DNA of 64,000 nucleotides, taken from Cydia pomonella. Taxonomy: Eukaryota; Arthropoda; Insecta; Lepidoptera; Tortricidae. The position numbers were made by a program, and so were the translations under genes. The stretch spans positions 9,375,451-9,439,450 of the forward strand of contig NC_084728.1 of NCBI RefSeq assembly GCF_033807575.1. The letters are read 5' to 3'. Positions 1 to 10,768 of the stretch are shown here, in pieces. The notes beneath the pieces were generated by a model. That model did not search any database and was not told the DNA's origin. It saw only the letters and a list, made by a program, of their open reading frames with translations. Each line of letters begins with the position of its first letter. Position 1 is the stretch's first letter.

Positions 1-115
1 TAAAAAGTGGCTGTGACAGAATCGGACAGACAGACGGACATGACGAATCTATAAGGGTTCCGTTTTTTGCCATTTGGCCAAATGTCCCGGTTTGGAGTCG
101 AAATACTTCGACATA
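1..115. repeat. Fragment of dispersed 'GGGTTCCG' repeat
   Basis: CAGACAGACGGACA followed by a GGGTTCCGTTTTTTGCCA stretch. The same combination recurs at 8185-8235 and, more completely, at 59465-59655. I recognise it as a common lepidopteran dispersed repeat; its class is unassigned. Confidence 0.45.
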
Positions 116-179
116 TACGCAAGAACTTATGGACTGACCCGATAAATAAATATTACAGGACATTATTACAAATTGACTA

Positions 180-409
180 ACGGCCCGATTCGAATGTTTA
201 AAACACGTTTAAGATCTTGAAAAGATCTTTATAAGATCGATAGCTAAACGACATGTCAACATTGACGTTTATTTCGATTCCGCTGTGATCCTAATAAGAT
301 CTATTTACGATATTTCTAACGTCAAAGTGACATCGGTTGCCCGAATCGAGCTGCTTCTGTCAATTACGACATACAAACGATATCTAAATCATTCTTCGAA
401 TCGGGCCTG
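180..409. mobile_element. Foldback MITE with GGCCCGATTCGAA termini, copy 1
   Basis: Starts with ACGGCCCGATTCGAA and ends with TTCGAATCGGGCC. The interior carries GATCTTATAAGATC-type and TTGACGTTTATTTCGAT segments shared with the copy at 17832-18090. It sits inside the SINE at 143-934. The target duplication is not clear. Confidence 0.75.
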
Positions 410-466
410 GAGTCCCACAGTAAGCTCAAAAAGGCTTGAGTTGTAGGTACTTAGACAATGATACAT

Positions 467-540
467 ATGATGCTGTTTTCTCTCTGTATTGTTTTTTATT
501 GAGGCTGTGCAATGAAGAGTATTTGTATTGTATTGTAATA
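467..540 (+). mobile_element. LINE 3' tail nested in SINE
   Basis: The TTATTGAGGCTGTGCAATGA / AGAGTATTTGTATTGTATTG segment matches tails at 14616-14725, 25420-25530 and 35545-35655, and the reverse complement at 60953-61075. It separates two parts of the SINE at 143-934, so it inserted after the SINE. Confidence 0.6.
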
Positions 541-675
541 TATAAATAAATAGAACACACCCATGAGTCCATAACACAGAAACAAATATTCATGCTTATC
601 ACACAAATAAATGCCCTTACCAGCGTTTGAACCCGGGACCATCGGCTCCATAGGCAGGACCACTACCGACTATAG

Positions 676-908
676 CCTGTATCTTTAGGTATTTAAGAAA
701 AGGTAAACAAAATCTACCCTCAAATGGCTCCTTAAGGCAGCTGAGGGTAGATGAAAACATTACATGATCAAATAATTTGGGTTAAAGTCAGCTCGTTCAG
801 TGACAGATCCAGGCGGTTTTGTATTTGGTTGGTTAACCAATAAATATTAAAACTACCCGAAAATGTACAAATTGTTTGTTTACCTTTTTTTAAATACCTA
901 AAGATACA
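676..908. mobile_element. MITE with 34-bp TIRs and 8-bp TSD
   Basis: The left end TGTATCTTTAGGTATTTAAG..GGTAAACAAA is mirrored at the right end. Both sides are flanked by GACTATAG (668-675 and 909-916), an 8-bp direct repeat. An 8-bp duplication fits hAT-like or similar superfamilies; assignment is inference. It interrupts the head of the SINE at 143-934. Confidence 0.75.
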
Positions 909-934
909 GACTATAGGCCAGACAGGTGGTCAAG

Positions 935-1194
935 TGTGGGTTGGCACATAGTGTGCTACAAGCCTAAGGCACAATAATTAGTAGCAAAAACATCCAATTA
1001 GTTGTCCAAGTGCTCGTTTGTGTTATGGTTAATCGCTTGTAGTTTACACAAGTTGTTGTACAACAACTATTTATTTGTTTTTATTGCATTGACACTTGTT
1101 TTGTGTCGGTTATTTTGTTCGTTAAGGGGAAAGGTAGCGACTGCTTCCTCATACAAAAGTAGACCCCATTTTTCTCCCTAGATATTGGCATTAT
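935..1194. other. No gene; left end of a TTAA-type element
   Basis: No coding signal. TTAAGGGGAAAGG at 1121, followed by CATACAAAAGTAGACCCC and a TTCTCCCTAGATATT segment, resembles the 5' module of the TTAA-flanked elements at 9469, 13202 and 32659. I could not find its right end. Confidence 0.35.
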
Positions 1195-1615
1195 GACAAA
1201 TCTTAGCTTACAAAAGGAGAAGCAAATACATGGTGCCCGTGAGCATTGCGAGAGATTTGAACAGTATATTCCTGATAATATTTAAAGACTATAATGTCCT
1301 ATAAAGTTTTTTGGAATTCGCCTAGTTTCAGAGTTAAAACCACTTACAAAAAAAAAAACTTTTTTTTATTGTTACTTAGTGCAAAACGCCTTTTTGATGG
1401 CGATGTTGCCACTATGGGACCTAGTCCAAATATTAATATTTATAGATGTCAAAAAGTGACAAGTAACACTTTGCAAAAAATAGGTTTTGCAAGAAAAATG
1501 TCCACATTTCTTTTTGAGTTACAGCTTAACTAATAGCGTTTACAAAAAATCTAAAAATTTTTTTTTTTTGTGAAATTGACCTATACTCATATAACGTTTT
1601 TTCCCTCTTTTGTCC
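1195..1615. repeat. Dispersed repeat, inverted relative at 49440-49690
   Basis: Shares GAACAGTATATTCCTGATAA, the CTAGTTTCAG segment, a poly-A/T stretch and GTGCAAAACGCCTTTTTGAT with the reverse complement of 49440-49690. The 79-residue ORF here is low-complexity and follows the repeat, so I do not call a gene. Confidence 0.6.
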
Positions 1616-2498
1616 TCAGAGCCGTGGATTATAATCTCGGGTTCCTCGTGGACACCTTGTATATTTAATTTATGCTAAACAATTATAATTACGATTTAAA
1701 CTTTTGGCTTTTATCTGCCACTATAACTTAGGTACATACACTTGGAGAAAAATAATAATGTACAGATTTTGCAACAAAAAAGTGTGGAAGTGACACCATT
1801 CACGTGAACTTTCTATGATTTTTCGTTTTGTCACTTCCATACTTAGTGCAGAGACTGCAGACTTAGCTTGGATGAACTATAGTGATGCCAACTATACTAT
1901 GTGATTTTGGGGATCCCAAATGTCAAAAATGTATTGAGATGGTCATACTGAACAAAGTTTCCCATGAGGCTAGCCAAAAAATCACTACAAAAAATGGACA
2001 TCTTCAGACCCAATGTAGAGGAAACGTATGGGAACAGGGGTAAAAATGTTCACGATTTTTATATCGGTCCCATTGGAAACCTATGACCATCTCAATCAGT
2101 GTTGACCAAACTGCAGACCTCAGAAAAACAATTTAATAAACAGTTGAAGAACTTTTTAATTAACAAATGCTATTATAAACTTAATGATTTCTTGGATGAA
2201 AAAAATAATGACGAATGCTATTAGATATCTACTCATAGCTAGGATATAAGGTTTTTTTGACATTACTATTAAAATTAATATTATATATTACACTACAATT
2301 TTATTGCATATAAAATGTTAACTACCTATCAATAATATTATCTCTTAGTTGTGAATGAATTTGTTGACATAAAATTTAAAATTGGAGTTAGTATAGAATA
2401 GTATAGTATAAAATTAACTAACCATTGTTATGAAACCTCGTTTACATAACTACTATGTAACACCTGTACTAATCATGGATGGAATAAATAAATAAAGA
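1616..2498. repeat. No gene; two imperfect inverted repeats
   Basis: GTGTGGAAGTGACA (1780) pairs with TGTCACTTCCATAC (1829). TTGAGATGGTCATA (about 1936) pairs with ATGACCATCTCAAT (about 2084), forming a foldback of about 160 bp. The rest is AT-rich, ending in an AATAAATAAATAAAG tail-like run at about 2482. No coding potential seen. Confidence 0.45.
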
Positions 2499-2629
2499 AA
2501 CGTTAATTAGAATTGATAATATTGAAAAATAACCATTATAAATTGAACCGTAAACCGTAACGGACGGTTACAGTTTTCGGTTCAATTTGTAATGGTTATT
2601 TTTCAATATTATCAATTCTAATTAACGTT
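2499..2629. repeat. 131-bp near-perfect palindrome
   Basis: The left arm starts AACGTTAATTAGAATTGATA and the right arm is its near-exact reverse complement, ending TCAATTCTAATTAACGTT. The centre holds AATTGAACCGTAAACCGT and its inverse. The same core lies in the palindrome at 5530-5625, whose outer arms are different. Confidence 0.9.
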
Positions 2630-2717
2630 AACCTTTCGTATGCTTAGGAGCAGATCTACTTCATATACACGGTGGCCAAAAAATATGTGCATTCCGTTGC
2701 CATGAGGTTTTGGGCTT

Positions 2718-2768
2718 ATACTGAGCAACTTTTACTATGGTACTAACCCCGAAATCGCGAAAAAAAAA
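2718..2768. repeat. Single arm of 'GCAACTTTTACTATGG' repeat
   Basis: ACTGAGCAACTTTTACTATG followed by an AACCCCGAAATCGCGAAAA segment matches both arms of the large inverted repeat at 56503-56731. Here only one arm is present and the flanks do not fold. Confidence 0.65.
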
Positions 2769-4314
2769 CCCACCCAAAATCACCCAATGCATAAGTACCC
2801 ACGATTACATACTTAGTTAGATATATACATAAGTACATGTATGTCACATGCACTATTCCAATCCTATCTCCTATTTAAATAATATACGAACCCTTGAAAA
2901 TAGATCCGACCACACGTCTAGCCTCCGCCACTATGCGTCACTCTGTCTGTCTGTCTGTCGGCGGATTTGTACCTATTTAAGTGACCGACCTTTTCGCAAA
3001 ACGGTAATGTGTTGAGTTTAGTCTGATTTTATCTTTGTTGAAGGGACTGAATTTTGTTATAAGCTTTTATTTAACTTGCAATGTAACTTACAATGTATGT
3101 CTGTACGGGTCAAATCTTGCAAGTTAAATTTTTCACTCGATATTGGCGGAAATTATCTAAAACTGCGTAATTCGTGTACAGTTTTTTTATAAATAACTAG
3201 TAACACACCGTTTTCTGGACCTGTTTTGTTTGTTTTCTTTTCAAAACCTGCAATTCTTTAAATATAACTGTTCACGATCACGACTCCTTCCTCCTCTAAA
3301 ACTTAACAAAAAATATTTCTAACGCCTTCTTTGAAATACGATTGTTACAAATACATATATGCAATAAAAACCTATTATCTCTAAATGTTATTAAAACTGT
3401 TTCATGAGTATAAAAAGTATTAAAAATATATCCTTCATTGAAAACTAGTGTAGATTGTTTACATATGCACACTTAAAGTAAGGAAGCCGGATTGGTGGCT
3501 ACAGTACAGACAGACAGACAGGCGTGGTGTGAACGACGCACAGTAGGCGCGGCGGGACAGATGCAAGGGGATTTTTTGTATGTACAGTCAACCGACATTA
3601 TTACGACTGGGATAATTTTTCAATTAAAACAAACTATCACCTCTGTATTTTCGACATCTTAATTATAATTATTAATAATTCTAAATTTCAGATAAATTTT
3701 ATCATTTTTTTTATCAATATTTTAGGGTTTTTATTAAATGTTAGCGGACTTTCAGTTCAAGCTCCATTTTGATAGTTAGCCTCGTGATTAATTCCTTTGT
3801 TTTTTGCTCATCAGTATTGTTAAAAGTGTAAAATACGACGATAAGAAAGATTTGGTAGTGTGCAGAATAGATAATTAATCTTGAAACGCGTTTAACCACC
3901 ATTTTGGAGTCAACGGCCGGTAGTCCACGTGCTACTTATAGCACTGTTGTATTTATAAATATAAATTGATTAAACATGGCCGACTGTACTTCAACAAAAA
4001 GTCAATCTGTGTCACCATAACACGACACCAATAACTTAAACTTTAACTCGACACAAAACAAGTTTTTTTTCCTTTTTTTTTCTAGTTACGAGAGACAGAT
4101 ACTCGAAGACTCGAACCTTTTTTTTCTTTTTTAATAACTCAATATGGTGAAATTGTTTTTGTGTACTTTAGTTTTTAAAAGGACATCTGTTGCGGTAGCT
4201 CAAATAACTTGTAAGGGGTCTTGACGTGACATGACAGGGATGATAAAAAAATGTCCTTTTGTTTTACAAGATGGAATATTAAGCAGTAGGTAATATTTTA
4301 ATTTCTGTAACTTT
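2769..4314. other. No recognised gene; AT-rich with short repeats
   Basis: Contains CTGTCTGTCTGTCTGTC at 2943 and ACAGACAGACAGACAG at about 3507, which lie as inverted copies. An approximately 70-bp module at 3063-3133 with CTTGCAAGTTAAATTT recurs at 4540-4607 inside the TTAA element. I see no convincing exon. Confidence 0.3.
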
Positions 4315-5153
4315 ATAAGAGCAATTCCTAACTGAGCATCTTTTCAAATCTCGAATTTTTGAAGCTATGTTTCTATCGCACTGCGATGGGCGGGAGTGCC
4401 TGCGTGCGATTAGGACAACTGCAGCTCGGACTAAAATTCCCACGCAAAAAACTCAAAAATCGAGATTTTGCTTTCGACTGTTTCCTCCTCCAAAACGCAA
4501 CCAATCATTATGAAATTTTGGAAACCGCAAGAGATTTTTTACAAACTTTTATTTAACTGGCCCTGTTAGTATGTATGGGACAAATCTTGCAAGTTAAATT
4601 TGACCCACTTCTCGGTTTACATACATATGTAAGTAGGGTGACAATGCAATATTATGGTACCATCAAGCTGATCTGATGATGGAGACAGGAGGTAGCCATA
4701 GGAACTCTGTGATAAAACGTTTTGCGTAATGTTAATGACGCAGCTGTTGGATCTCCAAATAAATAAATAAATAAAATAAAATAAAACATCGCAACCTAAT
4801 TGTGTTTGGGGTTTTTAGAATTTTCTCAATGAGTATTAGTTGCCTGTGGAAAAAAAAGTACAGTCAGCGATAAAAGCTTGTACCAAAAATGAAATTTTTG
4901 ACAAAAACTTATTGGATATTTGGTCATATTTCTAGCGCCTTTTTTCCAGCCAATGCAATTGGGCCGTTTTTGCGATTTTCGAGGCGCTGTAAGTTTATTG
5001 AAAATAAAATAATCCATAAAAGCAAAACAGACCAGCACAGATATTGATGATATTGATCTTATTTGAAAAAATCATTACTCTAGGTTAAAAATTCAGGGAG
5101 GAAACAATCGAAAGCGTTTGTATGGAAAAATCGCAAGTAGAAATTCCTCTTAA
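4315..5153 (-). mobile_element. 0.84-kb TTAA-flanked non-autonomous element, short relative of the 3.3-kb family
   Basis: Right end is ...GAAATTCCTCTTAA with an intact TTAA at 5150-5153. Left end is ATAAGAGCAATTCCTAACTG, its TTAA mutated to ATAA. Both ends match the termini of copies A (13202-16511) and B (23721-32054) in reverse orientation, including the subterminal CCATACAAACGC..TCCTCCC module (5075-5145). TTAA duplication is typical of piggyBac. No transposase is present. A LINE tail (4635-4790) is nested inside. Confidence 0.8.
4635..4790 (+). mobile_element. LINE 3' end with (AAAT)n tail, nested
   Basis: AATATTATGGTACCATCAAG and CTGATCTGATGATGGAG, ending in AAATAAATAAATAAATAAAA. A similar ATATGGTACTGTTGAACTGATCTGATAATGGAG-type stretch occurs at 63447-63485. 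It interrupts the TTAA element at 4315-5153. Confidence 0.5.
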
Positions 5154-5529
5154 CACGTTCTCGGGCACAGCACCATTCTCGAAATTGGCACGCACGAAGT
5201 GGCACATGTAAATCCCATACAAGATGTTTTTCCGCATATGGACGGAACGCCACGTTGCATTATCTACAAAAGTTGTGCCACATATTGATAGCTCAGTTTG
5301 TATACGTCTTCATATTCTTAATTCATACATTGAAATCGTGATACGCCATTACATCGTCCTCAGTCTTGTCGTGCCGCAGCATGCGTCATAGCCTTAGGTA
5401 TAATGGTGTTGCATAAAGTCGGTAAGTCACTCTGAAGATTTTGCTGCGACACTAGAAAGCCTTTTGATACGCCTAAAACGGCACAAGACAGACAAGATTG
5501 TATTCAGTTTGGCCGAATGTTAACTGCAA
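5154..5529. other. No feature seen
   Basis: Unique-looking sequence of mixed composition between a TTAA element and a palindrome. No ORF of note, no recognised repeat. Confidence 0.3.
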
Positions 5530-5625
5530 TTGACCTTACCATTACCAATTGAACCGTAAACCGTAAAAGACGGTTAAGGTTTACGGTTCAATTTATTATG
5601 TCTAATGGTCAATTGCATTACGTTC
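5530..5625. repeat. Palindrome sharing its core with 2499-2629
   Basis: The core AATTGAACCGTAAACCGTAA and its inverse TTACGGTTCAATTT match the centre of the 2.5-kb palindrome. The outermost arms, GCAATTGACC and GGTCAATTGC, pair with each other but are unrelated to the outer arms of the 2.5-kb copy. Confidence 0.8.
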
Positions 5626-6184
5626 TGGCCAACACTGCTTGTCTTCATTTTAATCCTATGAAAGCTCGCCGTCTGTGGACGTGATTGCAGTTTTGTCAAA
5701 GTAAAATCATCGGCTACAGACGTTGTGCCATATCATGAGGCTTTCCAGTTACGTCTCTCGACGGACTGTCCGTGAACGTGGTAGCAAATATAGTCTAGTT
5801 TCATGTGAATTTCTTCGTGTAATTTGTCTTTGATAAAAACTGTTGTAGCGGGCCGATACGACTTACCTATACCAGGGACTGATTTCGGTTACTGTATAAC
5901 GGTATGGTAGCGGTATAAATTTACGATATCGATACATTATACCGGTTACGCCGCGTTGCTCCGATATAAAGGTATCGCTACCGTTTCAAAGCCACTTTTT
6001 TCCGAAACTATAAGAACTATACTGTTCAAACTTGGTAAGTAGATGTATTCTATAAACCGCATTAAGATTTTCACACATAAATAGAAAAAAAAAATCTTGG
6101 GGGTTACCCATACTTAGAATTGAAAACAAAATGTACGTGTGGGGTATCTAAGGATAGGTCTTCAAAAATGATATTGAGGTTTCT
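5626..6184. other. No recognised feature
   Basis: A stretch rich in GGTATCG/CGGTAT words at 5880-5985 (GGTTACTGTATAACGGTATG, TACGATATCGATACATTATA) suggests a decayed simple or dispersed repeat. No coding signal. Confidence 0.3.
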
Positions 6185-6440
6185 AATATCATTTTTTTCT
6201 AAACTGAATAGTTTGCGGGAGAGACACTTCCAAAGTGATAAAATGTGTCCCCCCCCCCCCCCCCGTAACTTCTAAAATAATAGAATGATAAAAAAAAATG
6301 ATATACATTACCATGCAATCTTCCAATTCCACTGAAAATTGGTTTGAACGAGATCAAGATAGTAGTTTTTTTTTAATACCTCATAAATGGTACGGAACCC
6401 TTTATGGGCGAGTCCGACTCGCACTTGGCCGCTTTTTTAT
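6185..6440. repeat. Dispersed repeat, copy 1 (second copy 7335-7560), with poly-C tract
   Basis: AAACTGAATAGTTTG, GAGACACTTCCAAAGTG, GATATACATTACCATGCAA, TTGGTTTGAACGAGATC and GGTACGGAACCCTT occur in the same order at 7335-7560. A run of about 18 C at 6247-6264 replaces the shorter C run of the second copy. Ends with GAGTCCGACTCGCACTTGG, frequent in lepidopteran repeats. Confidence 0.7.
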
Positions 6441-7334
6441 CTCTGACACTTAGAGACTATTGTTTGTATTGTTATGAAATTGACATATATAGACTGTATA
6501 CTGACTTAATTTCTGTAGTTGCCGTTAAAAGTAGGTATGGTTAAATTTAATAGCAGAGAAAATTGTATCAACGATACCTCTTTTTAAACAAACGTTTTCA
6601 TTGTACAGGCAAATGGAACCGATTCAAGCCTCAACATTGTCCATGTAGATTATTATTAGCACACACTTCAATACTATAGTTGTTATTTTCGATTAATTCT
6701 TGCTTTTTCACTTTAAACGGTAAAACCCGTTTTGCCGCATACGGCCTTATAGAATAAGCTAGCGCAAAAGCAAATTCACTACGCGCGAATTATCGGGATG
6801 AGCGCGGGTTTCGGGAAGCAAGCAAGCGCCGCATTTTTAGATTTTATTTTTTAACGATGCGTTACCTTAGCACACCCTCTTTGATTTACAAGTCAATTGT
6901 CAAGTAACTTGACAAAAGATAACAGAATTCAAATTCTTTTATCCTTTATAACACCAAACGTGACGATTCCTGTTCAAATAAATGCTATCCTAAAAGCTTT
7001 TCAAACCAGCCAAATTATCCTGAAATTTGGTTATATTTGTGTTTATTTTTGAGATAACCACAAACTTAAACTGGACATAGGTTTTAGTGTTATAAAACGA
7101 TTCTGAAAGAGTTTTTGGAGTTAGTCTTAAAGGGCTGCCATCTCAAATTTCGCCAAATCCGGACAAAGATTCAAAAAAACCCGGACATTTGGCTTAAATT
7201 GCATTTTTTCCCCGGACGAGTCCGAAAATAATATTTTTAAAAAACAGGATCTTTAATTTTACATGTAGTTTTAATGTGGTTCCTTACATGAAAAGTGTCC
7301 GGGTTTTCCCCGGACAAAATTTACAAAATTTATT
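6441..7334. other. No gene; repeat-like 'CCCGGACA' stretch
   Basis: 6441-7130 is AT-rich without recognised features. 7135-7320 repeats CCGGACAAAG, CCCGGACATTTGG, CCCCGGACGAG and CCCCGGACAAAAT, an internally repetitive module probably belonging to a dispersed element that continues into 7335-7560. Confidence 0.35.
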
Positions 7335-7560
7335 TCTAAACTGAATAGTTTGAGCTTGAGACACTTCCAAAGTGGTAAAATGTGTGTCCCCCTGTAACTT
7401 CTAAAATAAGAGAATGATAAAACTAAAAAAAATATATGATATACATTACCATGCAAACTTCCACCGAAAATTGGTTTGAACGAGATCTAGTAAGTAGTTT
7501 TTTTTTTAATACGTCATAAATGGTACGGAACCCTTCATGGGTCCCATACCATTTATGACG
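7335..7560. repeat. Dispersed repeat, copy 2
   Basis: Colinear with 6185-6440. It ends in TCATAAATGGTACGGAACCC followed by an inverted GGTCCCATACCATTTATGAC, so the 3' end forms a short hairpin. Confidence 0.65.
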
Positions 7561-7694
7561 TTAAATAGTTTTCAGTGAAAACTATATAACGTGTATTCAC
7601 TAATAAAGAGATCCTAAATATATTGGACCCTAGAGTTTAGACTTACACATTCAGAATAAGACCAGTATAACTATGACCCCTGCTTTATTTATTT

Positions 7695-8018
7695 TTTCCT
7701 CGCGTTGTCCCGGCATTTTGTCACGGCTCATGGGAGCCTGGGGTCCACTTGACAACTAATCCCCAGAATTGGCGTAGGCACTAGTTTTTACAAAAGCGAC
7801 TGCCATCCGACCTTCCAACCTAGAAAGTAAACTCGGCCTTATTGGCATTAGTCCGGTTTTACGATGTTTTCCTTCATCGAAAAGCGACTGGTAAATATCA
7901 AATGATATTTCGTACATAAGTTCCGAAAATCTCATTGGTACGAGCCGGCGGTATAAATTTGAACCCGCGTCCCCTGGATTGAAAGTCGCACGCTCTTACC
8001 GCTAAACCACCAGCGCTT
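7695..8018 (-). mobile_element. tRNA-derived SINE (family B)
   Basis: On the minus strand: GGTTTAGCGGTAAGAGCG (A-box-like) and a GGGTTCAAATT-type B box, then a body with CGGAACTTATGTACGAAATA and the 3' part CCGGGACAACGCGAGG. Sister copies lie at 9001-9310, 44430-44755 and, in part, 60725-60835. A SINE promoter, not a functional tRNA gene. Confidence 0.75.
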
Positions 8019-8567
8019 CCTATACCCCTGCTTGCTATACTATTCGCAAATCAAACTTGGCGACTGAAGTATTAAAACTTTTCATTCAAACTTAAACGGT
8101 TGTAGCAAGAGTGAAAGAGATAGCATCTTCTTGACATAAAAATACTTTTTTAATAAAAATTTGTAATCGGAAATCTGCCTCTGACCCTGTATAGCGGTTC
8201 CGTTTTTGCCATTTTGGCTACGGAACCCTAAAAACACCCTGTGTTATTCTATGGGTCAAGTACATTGGATATTCAAATGACGCAACGTGATTTGAACCCG
8301 CGACCTCTACACCATTGTTCGTGACAAAGGCACTAGAAGATACTTGAGCTGATATACGGTTTGCAATGTTTGTATGTCTGAAGTCATACATTTCTATGCT
8401 AAGTATAGTTGTGAGGAACGTACAATAGATATGAGTAATGTGATACATGATATCTTTTCACTAGTTCACTACACCAGCTCGTAAAGTTTCTCTTTATTCG
8501 TCAATGATGAGAAAGTTGCATTTTATCCATAAGAGCAGACGCATTTTATCTACAAGTGAAATACCCG
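8019..8567. other. No gene; possible tRNA-like fragment
   Basis: 8185-8235 repeats the GGTTCCGTTTTTGCCATTTT motif of the window start. On the minus strand near 8290-8310, GAGGTCGCGGGTTCAAATCA resembles a B box, suggesting another degenerate SINE head. The 76-residue minus-strand ORF over it is not recognised as a protein. Confidence 0.35.
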
Positions 8568-8921
8568 GGTACGTCCTTAAACTACGTCCAAAAGAGAGGT
8601 ATGGGCATTGTGAATGTCATCTGGCTTTGTGTGGTAGGGCACAGCCAGTGGATGTCATTCCAGATCTAGAGCAGAGCCCAACTGGAGAAGTACCTCCACC
8701 TTACAGAAAACAGCAGCCAAATAACACTAGACCCTACTCATACCTAGTGTTGTGTTCCTGCCGGTGAGTAAGGTTGCCAGAGCTCAACGAGGGGGGGCCG
8801 GTTTAGGGTCGGCAACGCGCATGTAACTCCTCTGGAGTTGCAGGCGTACATAGGCTACGGAGGCTGCTTACCATTAGGCGGGCCGTATGCTTGTTTGCCA
8901 CCGACGTAGTATAAAAAAAAA
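8568..8921 (+). mobile_element. Non-LTR retrotransposon 3' end (family L-A)
   Basis: Runs from CGTCCTTAAACTACGTCC through TTCCAGATCTAGAGCAGAGC and GGTTGCCAGAGCTCAACGAG to TTGCCACCGACGTAGTATAA and an A tail. At least six further fragments share this end (39817-40171, 44012-44121, 48940-49184, 51892-52070, 55986-56122, 63910-64000), all ending at the same 3' point and differing at the 5' side, the pattern of 5'-truncated LINE insertions. Family not assigned. Confidence 0.75.
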
Positions 8922-9000
8922 GAAGAAATAATTAGATATAAATTTTGAATTCTTTGCTTCTGCTGGTTTGTGGAATTATTTGGCTTTTTATTCACAATAT

Positions 9001-9310
9001 ATAGCGGAAAGAGCGTGCGACTTGCAATCCGAAGGTCGCGGGTTCAAACTCCGACTCGTACCAATGAGTTTTTCGGAACTTATGTACGAAATATCATTTG
9101 ATATTTACCAGTCGCTTTTCGGTTAAGGAAAACATCGTGAGGAAACCGGACTAATCCCAACAAGGCCTAGTTTACCCTCTGGGTTGGAAGGTCAGATGGC
9201 AGTTGCTTTCGTAAAAACTAGCGCCTACGCCAAATCTTGGAATTAGTTGTCAAGCGGACCCCAGGCTCCCATTAGCCGTGGCAAAATGCCGGGACAACGC
9301 TAAGAAGAAG
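9001..9310 (+). mobile_element. SINE family B, plus strand
   Basis: AGCGGAAAGAGCGTGCGACT, then GGTCGCGGGTTCAAACTC (B box), the AAATATCATTTGATATTTAC body and CCGGGACAACGCTAAGAAGA at the end, followed by an (AAG)n-like tail. Only the first few bases of the head are missing compared with 44430-44755. Confidence 0.75.
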
Positions 9311-9311
9311 A

Positions 9312-9436
9312 AGAGTGTACATAATGGATATATACAGTGGTATTAACTATAGCTTAAATCTAAAATAGGCCCTTGAGGCATTGGACCAAGGAAGCTGGCG
9401 GTATTTCCTCGTTGTGTCGCAATATCAGTGATGTGG
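9312..9436. mobile_element. Retroelement fragment (family L-C)
   Basis: ACATAATGGATATATACAG, TAAAATAGGCCCTTGAGGCA and TTCCTCGTTGTGTCGCAATA are shared with 48640-48835 and, inverted, with 55820-55945. Probably a LINE 3' end. Confidence 0.55.
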
Positions 9437-9468
9437 TGCCGTAAGTGATGATTTTGAATGATAAATAT

Positions 9469-10010
9469 TTAAGAGAAAAGGGGACGAGCCGGTAAGCCGC
9501 CTTTCCATACAAACGTAGTCTCCATTTTCCCCTCTGGATTTTAACATTATTACCTACATAATTTGATGTGTTTTTATCATAGCTATGTTAGATTTTTTTC
9601 GATGTTTTCAATGTAATGATATAAGATTTAGGAGCATTAAAAAAAAAGTATGATATCTGTTTTTTCGCTCGAAATAACGAAACAATCAAACGGTTGGGCA
9701 TATGACTAAAATACATAAAATTCTGTTAATATGTTTTCCATAATGTAGATATCCAGAGCCCCTAGTGTACATTTATTCAATCAGATGGCGAAACGTGACG
9801 TACGCGTTTGCGTTAAGTCTCAATTTTGTATGGGATTTAGAAACAGCGCGCCAAGCGGGACATTTTGGAAACTCAAAATCCCTTACAAAAGGAGACTTAA
9901 CGCAAACGCGTACGTCACGTTTCGCTATCGAATAAATTTACACTAGGGGTACAGAGAGGAAAATGAGGTCTACGTTTGTATGGAGAATCGATCGCCCTCT
10001 TTCCTCTGAA
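9469..10010. mobile_element. TTAA-type inverted-repeat element with a nested foldback MITE
   Basis: Left end TTAAGAGAAAAGGGGACGAG; right end reads inward as an imperfect copy (CAGAGGAAAGAGGGCGATCG, its TTAA decayed). Both arms contain CCATACAAACGTAGNC..TTTTCC. Related to the 3.3-kb TTAA family. A 191-bp MITE (9759-9949) is inserted in it. Confidence 0.65.
9759..9949. mobile_element. Foldback MITE 'CCCCTAGTGT', copy 1
   Basis: Starts CCCCTAGTGTACATTTATTC and ends AATAAATTTACACTAGGGG. The arms extend through GACGTACGCGTTTGCGTTAA. Three more copies lie at 45655-45836, 46740-46924 and 46932-47116. Confidence 0.85.
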
Positions 10011-10768
10011 TAGTTTTTTAATAGAAAAAATGGGCCTCGATTCTGTAACGAGTTTTATTTCTCAATAACTGTAAACAATGATAAATGTCAAACTTATAAA
10101 ACATGCTACTACTTTTTTTGTTTACAAATATTATAATATCCCTTAACACGATACATTTAAAGTTTAAAATGCTACATTTTGGTCACAAATTACATCACAC
10201 CTAGCACAGACGTTAACCTAATATGTAAATTAAAACCATTTCGAATAGACAGAACAATATATTTCCGTGTAAAAAATGTGTCAAAAATTCACACCAAATT
10301 CGATAAATTCATCTAAAGTTCAGATAGTCATCTTAAAACTGGGTTTTAAACTAAATAATTACCAATTAAAGTAAAACGATTAAAATCAGGTGATGTTAAA
10401 TAATCAATTCCATTTTTTCAATAATTTATCAAGTGTGATTACGATCTACAAGATGGCGGGGGAACTCATAAGATGGCCGCACAAGAATCTGCGCAGAGTA
10501 GGTAAAAGTAGAGAGATCAATTCTTTTTTCCACATACCAAAGGTTTTTCTTGCCCCGAGCGAAATAATCTGTTTTACTTATTCCAACAGGCCTTTTTTTA
10601 CCACGACAATTCACAACCCGACTTCTGTTAGCTGTATTCAGAACGGATTCCGCGCATAGGTTATCCATAGCCATTCAACGGGGCATGCGGCTAGTGTGAT
10701 GGGTACTTGCGCCGGGGACAGCTTGGGGGGGACTTAAGTTAGTCTTAAGTTATAATTATTTTGCCATA
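10011..10768. other. No recognised gene; overlapping short ORFs on both strands
   Basis: At 10390-10680 both strands are open for 80-90 codons. The sequence includes AAGATGGCGGGGGAACTCAT and a second in-frame ATG. Neither translation resembles a family I know, and a double-strand open region of this size can arise by chance. Confidence 0.25.

Larger units (their letters stand above)
143..934 (-). mobile_element. tRNA-derived SINE (family A), interrupted by three insertions
   Basis: Read on the minus strand, the pieces at about 910-934, 546-667, 410-466 and 143-180 form one SINE. They include a tRNA-like promoter part (GGTCCCGGGTTCAAAC-type B box near 630), the GTGTGATGAGCAT-type body and the GGGACT...GTCAATTTGT tail. 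Intact relatives lie at 24886-25148 and 57638-57905. The copy is split by a foldback MITE (180-409), a LINE 3' tail (467-540) and an 8-bp-TSD MITE (676-908). Confidence 0.75.

Noticed and set aside
8504..8767. 87-codon ORF
   Set aside because: It overlaps the L-A LINE 3' end, which recurs at 39817 with disruptions; not a host gene.
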